Positions 56,820 through 64,000 of a stretch of DNA of 64,000 nucleotides are shown here, one piece after another (positions within the stretch are counted from its first letter, which is position 1; each line of letters begins with the position of its first letter). The translations under genes were made by a program, and so were the position numbers. Source of the stretch: Undaria pinnatifida. Lineage: Eukaryota; Sar; Phaeophyceae; Laminariales; Alariaceae. The notes under the pieces were generated by a model. It made no database searches. It was not told the DNA's origin and worked only from the letters and a program-made list of their open reading frames with translations. Where the stretch lies: positions 3,151,651-3,215,650 of the forward strand of contig JABAKD010000008.1 in assembly GCA_012845835.1 (NCBI GenBank). Direction: 5' to 3'.

Positions 56820-57200
56820 TGCGTTTTGGAGAGCCGCATCTTCGAGTCATGTTCTAGACTGCAGAATCGGTGCTTCCCCGAATCTTCCATATTTCTGCGT
56901 ATACGGCTCATCAGGGTGGGCTAGTGTTATGGGTATACCCTGGAAGCCTAAGGAGGCGTAATATCTAAATACTTAAAATACATAAAGGGGTTTCCCATGC
57001 CTTCAAAGGCATGTGCGTATATGAAAAAGGGGATGATGCCGTTGCTTTGCGGGTTAACAACGCGTTCAGTTCGTCCGTGGCGTGAGTGGAACATATACAA
57101 GAGCTTATCTAGCACAAGTGAGTGACCAACGTGGAACCTGCTTAGTAGAAAAACATGTAAAGGATGGACTATGTCTGTCACATCCCCCCTAGTCTAATAA
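56820..57200 (+). repeat. LTR-like terminal repeat, 3' copy
   Basis: Homologous to 43603-44120 (see shared landmarks there) but shorter, with deletions around the middle. No target-site duplication could be matched with a 5' flank. Confidence 0.55.
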
Positions 57201-57879
57201 TAAAGGCGTTTATTACAAGGGGATTAACAGGTGGACATTTGGTAGCCCGACAGAGGTCAGTCTTTCATCGGAGAATGGAAAAACAATTAAAACATATATA
57301 AAATCATTCCTTGAATATCGAGGCATTCCTTGGTGTCATGGACTTTGGTCAGGAGTTTTTTGTCTCGGCCTAAGTATGCGATTCGCGGAACTGGAATTCT
57401 CGGTCGAATATGGCTTGGTTCGAGCGCCGCCTTCGGGGGGCGGCTCCAACGCCCCTCGCCCTGCCGTGTCCGTTCCGCACATCGACGTGAACGCGGACGG
57501 GTGCCGAGCGAGACGAGCGAGTGTCGAGGAGGAATTTTGGGAAAATTGTTGAATCTTAATGGCTGCAACGCCTGAATGATTTACAAAATTGGCATCATTT
57601 CCGAACGGTACGTGATAATGTTTGGAATTTTGCGGTGGCATACTCTCGAGCGTTAGTTTCTTTGCTGTACTTTTTTACTAGTTCGTTTGGTTTCTTGCTC
57701 GGCATTTTATTGCTTTTGTTTCTGCTCGTTTTGCCAGCTGGAAATTCAGTTTTTTAGTGTGGGTTCACCTAAAACGTGACACAAGTTACCGACGATATCC
57801 AACAACTTCGTGACACAAATTACCGACGGCAAGGCGTTTCGTGACAAAATAACTCCCAAATCATGATACTTTCACGTAA
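57201..57879. other. Stretch without a recognised gene
   Basis: Only short unsupported frames, with GC-rich sequence around 57420-57520. Direct repeats of CGTGACAAA-TTACCGACG occur near 57775-57850. Confidence 0.4.
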
Positions 57880-58790
57880 CAGAATTTCGAGACAAAACAA
57901 AGCAGGTAGAGCCGTCTCTTTGGCCTTTGGCTCTGGCTTTAGCACGGCCGCTGACACTCCAGCCAGCCTCTGCTGTAGGCATGAACGAGTGCGGTTGATT
58001 CGCAGCGAACTATCCCGCTGTGCTCGCTTCTATGTGGCCATTGTCCATGCCATTTCATATCACCTTCCTTCTGTTTTGAGCTCGTCGTCGTACGGTTGAG
58101 GTACGAGGAAACCCGCACGTACTCGGTGAGAACAGCAGTATGTACGACGAGCATGAACGCCAATTGACGACATTGGCAAGCACAAAACAGCAGGTGTAGC
58201 AGCAGTAGCCGAAGGGCGAAACGACTAGCACATAATGCAGCAACAAGTAGCAACCAGAACTACAGCAGATCGTAGCTCAAAGTGCAGTGCGAGTGCCGTT
58301 GGCAAGTTTAGTGTGTGACACGCATCACTCTGTCCAATATATATACCAGAATCTCGAGACAAAACAAGCAGGTAGAGCCGTCTCTTCGGCCTTTGGCCCT
58401 GGCTTTAGCACGGCCGCTGACACTCCAGCCAGCCTCTGCTGTAGGCATGAACGAGTGCGGTTGATTCGCAGCGAACTATCCCGCTGTGCTCGCTTCTATG
58501 TGGCCATTGTCCATGCCATTTCATGTCACCGCCCTTCTGTTTTGAGCTCGTCGTCGTACGGTTGAGGTACGAGGAAACCCGCACGTACTCGGTGAGAACA
58601 GCAGTATGTACGACGAGCATGAACGCCAACTGACGACATTGGCAAACACACAACAGCAGGTGTAGCAGCAGTAGCCGAAGGGCGAAACGTCTAGCACATA
58701 ATGCAGCAACAAGTAGCAGCCAGAACTACAGCAGATAGCTCAAAGTGCAGTGCGAGTGCCGTTTGCAAGTTTAGTCGTACACGCATCACT
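57880..58790 (+). repeat. Tandem duplication, 466-bp period
   Basis: GCAGGTAGAGCCGTCTCTT occurs at about 57902 and 58368 and nearly all sequence between matches the next copy (estimated mid-90s percent identity). Both copies contain CGTCGTCGTACGGTTGAGGT. No credible gene in either. Confidence 0.85.
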
Positions 58791-59109
58791 CTCAAGAGCC
58801 AACAAGAGGCAGGGCAGGGGCCCCCAACACAGAGACACGTGACAACCACGGCCAGCTGTCGATCGCGTAATTGGCCGGTAGTCCGTGCTTCGGTGGGTGT
58901 ATCGGAAGTCGTTCGTAGTACTACTGCTGTAGACCGTCGAAAGACCACGTGACATGCGACATCCCGTTCTGGTGGCAGCCTCGCCAGTAGACCCCCCAAA
59001 ATTTATTTTTCTTTTCTTTTTCTTGGTCCCATGCACCCAATTTTCTTTTTCTTGGCCCCATGCACCCATTTCCTTTCCTTCCTCTTCTTTGTTCTTTGTT
59101 TCTTTTTTC

Positions 59110-59400
59110 CAATTGACTTGCCTCTGTTGTGCGTATGCGTAGTGATAGATACTACGTGTGATATATACGTGGTAGTCTTTTGGGTGGCAAGCGGTATAGT
59201 CGGTTTTCCCAGGCGCGAGTAATGAGACGTATGCACCGGTATGGACCTGGCACATCGTATACTGACTCCCGATTTCACTTTTATATGTTTCTGGTGGGGG
59301 CATGAATTGCGTCAGCTGTGATTTATGCGTGTACCACCTTGGGTTGTTTGTGTTTTTCCCTAGGGTATTCCTCTGCTCCAGAGTGACTGGAACCAGTCCT
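59110..59400 (-). repeat. Dispersed repeat R1, copy 2
   Basis: This is the reverse complement of 33990-34290 with many substitutions; landmarks GGTGGGGGCATGAATTGCGT and GGACCTGGCACATCG. Confidence 0.6.
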
Positions 59401-61020
59401 GTGACCACGGACTGGATTGTGCGAGAGAACAACAACAACTGAAATATTGCCTGTTTCTTGACCTTTCAGCTGCTTCCTGCAAATTTGGTTTTTCTGCCAA
59501 CACGATTTTGAACCTTTTCGCGATTTTTTCTTTTTTTTTTGTCTAGTAAGTTGATTTGCCGCTAATTAGCTGCCTGTGCATTAGTTGCGGAACGGTCCAG
59601 CTTTAGCTTTTCTTTGATTACCACCATTTGTTTTGTAGTTGGCGAAGCTTCATCCGGCTGAGATCTGGGCTTGGCTCATCAGCTCCACACCGCCCAGCAC
59701 CCCATCGCAGCGCTATAGCTCACAGCAACGAAGCGCCGTGCAGTGCCCTGCGGCTCAGCTCAGCAGCGCACCGCAGCGCAGCGCTAGCTCAGCAGAGCGA
59801 CGCGCTATGCTTTGCCGTGCTCTGCCGTCGCGATCGTTCGTTGTTCATGATATCTAAAACTCCGCGTAGGCTGATATTTAGGTATTATTTGGCGCTTTAT
59901 TCTATATCGCGACAACCATCGTAATATCATACAATATGGGGGAGGGAATGTAATTTCTATGCAAAGATCCTGTTTTGTTTTAATCAATTGTCAGCCGGCC
60001 GCCCGGTGGTCTAATGGTTTTATCCTCGAATACTACTAACGTTTGGTTGTCCTTGAGTTCCACACCCACCACGATGAAATATGACTTAATTTGCAAAAAT
60101 GCAATCCAAAAAAGAGATCAACTGCTGAGAGCGCCTGCTAGGTACAATTCGACGCGAGTCGACGAGGGAAGAAAATGCTCGATTCTCCTCGCGGTAAAAA
60201 TAAAGGCAAGTGATGAAGTGGGGAGGGAGGAGGAGGGCCCGCTATGTGACCCTGGATCTGAGTTACTACTGGGAGGGAGCGCGAGAATGGTGCGGGGATG
60301 ATAAATGGGATGAAGAAAAAAAAAGGTTGCAAAGAAAGGTATACCAGGTATTATTATTTCTACCAGTAAATAATATGTCAGTCTCTGGGGAAATACGCAC
60401 GGCACCATCAGCAGTCGTCATGGTAGAGACACTCCGGATATTATGCATTGAGGGGACGCGCCCGATTTCGACAACGTGAAAGCACCCACGAAGCAAAGAT
60501 AGCAGACACACATATCCCGCCTTCTCGAGAAAAAACAGAGAAGAAGCGCTACGCCAACCTCCCGTACGAGCAAAGCCACCCCCGCATCTATCTTAGACAA
60601 CGCCGACGCAACGAGAGATCGCCCTCCTCTTCTTCGTTTTTCTCCTCGCCCGCGACCACGCAGACCAATCAATGCGACAGCCTTTACGTAACAAACAAGG
60701 CAATCTTCTTCCAAAACCTCGCCGGCTGACATGGCCCCATGTCGACGTTTGATGCAAACCGACTTTGCATCCTGTCGACTTCGAACCTCCATTGCCACGG
60801 GGACAGCAGTGCAGTCTCTTCATTAATGCCAAGGCCTCTTTCGTTTCGCCTACCTCCTTCGTTTCGCCTAGAAGAGGCGACGCAGGTTCTCAATAATAGT
60901 AATACTCTTTTCGGTATTTTTGTTTGATAGACGCCAACTTTTACTTGACGGCGCATTTAACATAGTGTATGTCGCCTATCCTTGCCTTCTTTGTTGTATA
61001 ATATTATTACGTTTTTTTCA
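59401..61020. other. Stretch without a recognised gene
   Basis: Contains a GCAGCGC-rich patch (59700-59820), the tRNA-like segment at 60002-60075 and a purine-rich segment (60200-60345) with a short exon-like frame (YVTLDLSYYWEGAREWCG) that has no partner exons. Confidence 0.4.
60002..60075 (+). mobile_element. tRNA-like SINE head (candidate)
   Basis: An A-box-like GGTGGTCTAATGG and a B-box-like GAGTTCCACACCC are spaced as in a tRNA and followed by ACCAC. The arms between do not fold as a normal tRNA. It resembles the minus-strand candidates at 6385 and 21605. Confidence 0.35.
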
Positions 61021-61060
61021 GGGCTGTTCACGGGTCATGACCCGACCCGCGGGTCGGGAA
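61021..61060. mobile_element. Truncated family B MITE end
   Basis: GGGCTGTTCACGGGTCATGA followed by CCCGACCCGCGGGTCGGG matches the left end of the family B copies at 9975 and 12863. No right end was found, so it is a fragment. Confidence 0.6.
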
Positions 61061-61196
61061 GTTTTTTTTCTGTCAAATCGTGACTTTCATAATCCCATGT
61101 TCATATTAAACTCTTGGCATTACTTTAAAGTTCAATGCATGCCAAATCGGACAGCTACACCTTAAGTTGTCGAAGTGCTGCCCTGCCCTACCCGAA

Positions 61197-61228
61197 GCAT
61201 GGGCGCCGGCGAATGCCGGCGCCCATGC
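61197..61228. repeat. Perfect 14-bp-arm hairpin in a dispersed GC-rich repeat
   Basis: GCATGGGCGCCGGC, four bases, then GCCGGCGCCCATGC. The surrounding segment (AAGGGCTCCGCATG..., read on the minus strand) is related to 25790-25840. Confidence 0.85.
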
Positions 61229-61265
61229 GGAGCCCTTGTATACATATATGCATGATGATGCTTTC

Positions 61266-61415
61266 AAGTAGTAGTAGTAGCTGCTGGTGCTGGTGGTGCT
61301 GGTGCTGCCGCTGCTGCCGCCGCTGCCGCCACCGCCGCCACCGCCGCCGCTGCTGCTGCTGCTGCTGCTGCTTCTGCTGCTTCTGCTGCTGCTGATGCTG
61401 CTGATGCTGTAAAAG
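61266..61415 (+). repeat. CTG/GCC-type trinucleotide-rich tract
   Basis: Interrupted GCTGGT, CCGCCGCTG, CTGCTG and CTTCTG repeats give poly-Ser/Gly on the minus strand and poly-Cys on the plus strand. The long minus-strand frame across it is an artefact. Confidence 0.85.
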
Positions 61416-62455
61416 GATCCTGATATATGTCGCGTGTGGTGCGTGCTGTGTGTTCCCCTCATGCGGTGGGGGAAAAAATGAATCATCACGAATAATGCAG
61501 ATGAAAAACAGTCGTACGATAGGTTTTTTTGCATGGCAGTGTCGAGTCGTGTTAAGTTCGAACGTCTCCCCTTGGTTATTTTCCAGAGTTCGTGGGTTTG
61601 AAGGCCCAGAGCACGCCCCACGGACCTCGGCCAGGGCCCGCACTTGCGCTGTGGTGTACGCGCGGGTCCCCTGCGTGCCCCGCGGCCGAGAGCAATAGAA
61701 GAGACCCCAGGCCGGAACAGAAAGAAAGACTGAAGTGCGAAAAAAGTCAATTTGATACATAGTAATATATGAGTGACTTTGTACCTCAATGAAAAGGCCT
61801 CACATGCGGTGTTTTTGGCGCGGCTAGCCCTTCCATGGCTTAGTAGAACATGGCAGGCATCGCAATGAGCGTTACGTGGTTTGCCGATGGAACAGGAAAT
61901 CGACCAGAGGAATTTGCTTCAAACCGTTAGTACTATTTTTTAATCATCACTAGACTATACTTTGTCTTTCCAGATATGGTATATAATTAATTGAGGTAAC
62001 GTAATTGAGCACATGTATACCAAGCGTTCCTTTAAAACTGACGATTCGCATCCCTCCCTCTAATAATGCTCAATGACGGAGACAGCACATGGCCACATAC
62101 ATCACCTCGCATGCTATATTTGGCAAAACGTATCTCTTGCGTATATTTAGCGATGTCGATAATAATGGTAACTGTATGATGATGGTGACAGTGCATGACC
62201 ACATCACCTCGCCTGTTGCATTTGACAATACGTATCTCTTTCTTATAATTAGCGATGTCAGAAAATAATGGTACCTACAAATATTCTATAAAATATTCTA
62301 GCTTTCGATCGATGTATCATACAACAACAAACTATGAAGATTTAACACGTTATTTACTACACTTGAACACTGGGTTGCATGCTGCATCTAACATCAAACC
62401 TTCTAGAATAGTAAACATTACAAGCCAGATGATATAAAGGGATGTCTTATTGCTT
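61416..62455. other. Stretch without a recognised gene
   Basis: AT-rich in part. A loose duplication of CAATACGTATCTCTT-like sequence with GCACATGGCCACATACATCAC / GCATGACCACATCACC occurs at about 62085-62150 and 62190-62250. No gene seen. Confidence 0.4.
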
Positions 62456-62459
62456 CATC

Positions 62460-63682
62460 GTCAGGTTTGTCCCCTTTGAGAATTTATAGTTTCCTCGCAC
62501 ATATTGAAATGTCCCGCCCCCCGCCCCCCCCCCCCCCCCCCTCCCCTCCCCCTCCACTGACCTCTTTTTCATAATAAACCCCAACCCTTCCCCCCCCCCG
62601 CCCCTCCGTCCCCCGATCCCCCCCCCCCTTCCGCCTAGTCTGTCCAAACACCCCACTCACAATCAAAATCGGCCTGAGTAATAAACACCTATACGCAGTT
62701 GATATCACGTCATTATCTTTCTGACCATCCATGACGTAGTTTTCAAATATTTTTCCCCCCAACCCCCCCCCCCCCCCCCCCCCTTCCAACGCCCCCTCTT
62801 TTCCGACCACCTACACGATCGCCTAAACCTAGCACCACGCGTATAACAAGCTGCTACATATCATTGATCTCACAGCCGAAGTGTATTTGAATATTATTTG
62901 TGACCTAAACCTCCTAAAAATCCCCCCCCCCCCCCCCCCCCCTCTTGCTCTCCCATACTCAAACGCCCCACCAAATATCGAAATCCGCCACATTAATAAA
63001 CACTTCACGCACAAGATATCACCTCATTATCTTTCGAGAGCCATCCATGCCGCTGTGTTTCCCCCCTCCCCCCCCCCATCCCCCCCCTCCCCCCCCCCCC
63101 CGCTCCAACGCCCCCTCTTTCCCGACCACTTGCACGATCGCCTAGACCTAGCACCACGCGTATAACAAGCTGATACATATCTTTGATCTCACAGCCGAAG
63201 TGTATTTGAATATTATTTGTGACCTAAACCTCCTAAAAATCTCCCCCCCCCCCCCCTCTTGCTCTCCCTTACTCAAACGCCCCACCAAATATCGAAATCC
63301 GCCACATTAATAAACACTTCACGCACAGGATATCACCTCATTATCTTTCGAGAGCCATCCATGCCGCTGTGTTCCCCCCCCCCCCCCGCCTCGAACGCCC
63401 CCTTCTTCCCCATCACCCGCACCTTCGCCTAGACCTAGCACCACACGTATAACAAACCCCTCACCTAAAGCCGTCCCCCCCCCCCCCCCCCCCCCCCCGC
63501 CCCCACCCTCCACCCTCCCCCCCCAACCCATCCCAACCCCAACCCCTCGAACACTCCACCCTCTCTTTACTCACTGATTGTACGAATTACCCCAGGATAT
63601 ACATGATAAACTGATGTATTATTTCCAAAAATGTCACATTTATCCCCTCAAAATAATGTATAGTTTCCAGGCACATATTGAG

Positions 63683-63717
<35 letters not shown>

Positions 63718-64000
63718 CCCCCAATAATATACTGGTGCCAAAACCGTCAGATTTATCCCCTCGAAAGGATTTATAGCTTACATGCACAAATTGCCCCTTT
63801 CCCCCCCCCCCCCCGCCCCCCTCCAAACCCGCTCGCTTTTGATCAAAACCAGGCCCCCCTTTCCCTTCACAGCTGTCAGATTTTGTCCCCCTCAGAAACG
63901 GGTTTTATAGTTTCCGCGCACAGACTGACTAAAACCATCCTGTTGACCCTGATAGGTACACTGTAGTTGTAAGGGGAGTCGCCGACCTATATCCTCAATG
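62460..64000. repeat. Poly-C-bearing satellite, two interleaved unit types
   Basis: Unit type 1 (about 290-320 bp; 62830-63145, 63146-63434, part at 62660-62820) contains GTGTATTTGAATATTATTTG, CACTTCACGCACA and CTAGACCTAGCACCAC separated by C-runs. Unit type 2 (at about 62460, 63630, 63735, 63865) has CAGATTTATCCCCTC and TTTATAGTTTCC then a C-run. C-runs reach 20 or more bases. The array reaches the window edge region. Runs this long are also prone to sequencing error. Confidence 0.85.

Larger units (their letters stand above)
43603..57200 (+). mobile_element. Long Ty3/gypsy-like retrotransposon with extra modules (element 2)
   Basis: Order on the plus strand: LTR-like repeat, primer site, long leader with an Ala/Val repeat ORF, Gag with CCHC knuckle, NADAR domain, aspartic protease, reverse transcriptase, RNase H, integrase, chromodomain, Tudor-like module, 3' untranslated part, LTR-like repeat. 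RNase H before integrase and the chromodomain place it in Ty3/gypsy. Numerous stops and frameshifts, plus about 20% divergence between the terminal repeats, mark an old, inactive copy. The ends are my best estimate. Confidence 0.7.

Noticed and set aside
60200-60345. Short exon-like frame YVTLDLSYYWEGAREWCG
   Set aside because: No acceptor of quality and no neighbouring exon could be joined; composition is purine-run driven.
61106-61789. 227-codon minus-strand frame with poly-Ser/Gly
   Set aside because: It is carried by the trinucleotide tract and the dispersed hairpin repeat; no domain is present.

Overview
The window reads as nuclear DNA of a eukaryote with spliced genes. Two multi-exon genes have phase-consistent GT-AG introns of about 0.3 to 1.8 kb, most intergenic and intronic DNA is repetitive, and a decayed Ty3/gypsy-type retrotransposon fills about 13 kb. 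A brown alga or related stramenopile is my best guess, from gene architecture and general impression only; no rRNA, organelle or marker gene is present to prove it.

Layout. 1-3.1 kb: mostly empty, with one small repeat-containing ORF followed by a hairpin. 3.1-16.9 kb (+): a 12-exon gene for a 497-residue MYND zinc-finger protein; its introns carry microsatellites, two families of short inverted-repeat elements and decayed copies of its own exon borders. 16.9-25 kb: non-coding, with tRNA-like SINE candidates and minisatellites. 25-25.6 kb (+): first exon of a small Gly/Arg-rich protein. 26.07-27.09 kb: a TA-flanked, pogo-like non-autonomous DNA element. 27.4-28.6 kb: a ~310-bp satellite. 29.5-31.1 kb: two arrays of a 41-bp repeat enclosing one small minus-strand ORF. 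32.8-33.5 kb: a large inverted duplication of coding-like sequence. 36.2-39.5 kb (+): a five-exon gene joining a PX (phosphoinositide-binding) domain to an EH domain and ending in NPF. 41.3-57.2 kb (+): two same-family Ty3/gypsy-like elements in tandem, the first an internal-deletion derivative, the second long but broken. 57.9-64 kb: tandem duplications, a dispersed repeat, a perfect hairpin, a CTG/CAG tract and a poly-C satellite running to the window end.

The most unusual object is the second retroelement. Between its Gag zinc knuckle and its protease lies a recognisable NADAR (YbiA-like, NAD/ADP-ribose-associated) domain, and its integrase is followed by a chromodomain and then a Tudor-like module. 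A long Ala/Val-rich repeat ORF sits in its leader. The copy here is dead (stops, frameshifts, a mutated reverse transcriptase active site), but the order of modules can still be read.

The two well-supported cellular genes look unrelated in function: a MYND protein, probably a protein-protein adaptor, and a PX-EH protein, probably an endosomal trafficking factor.
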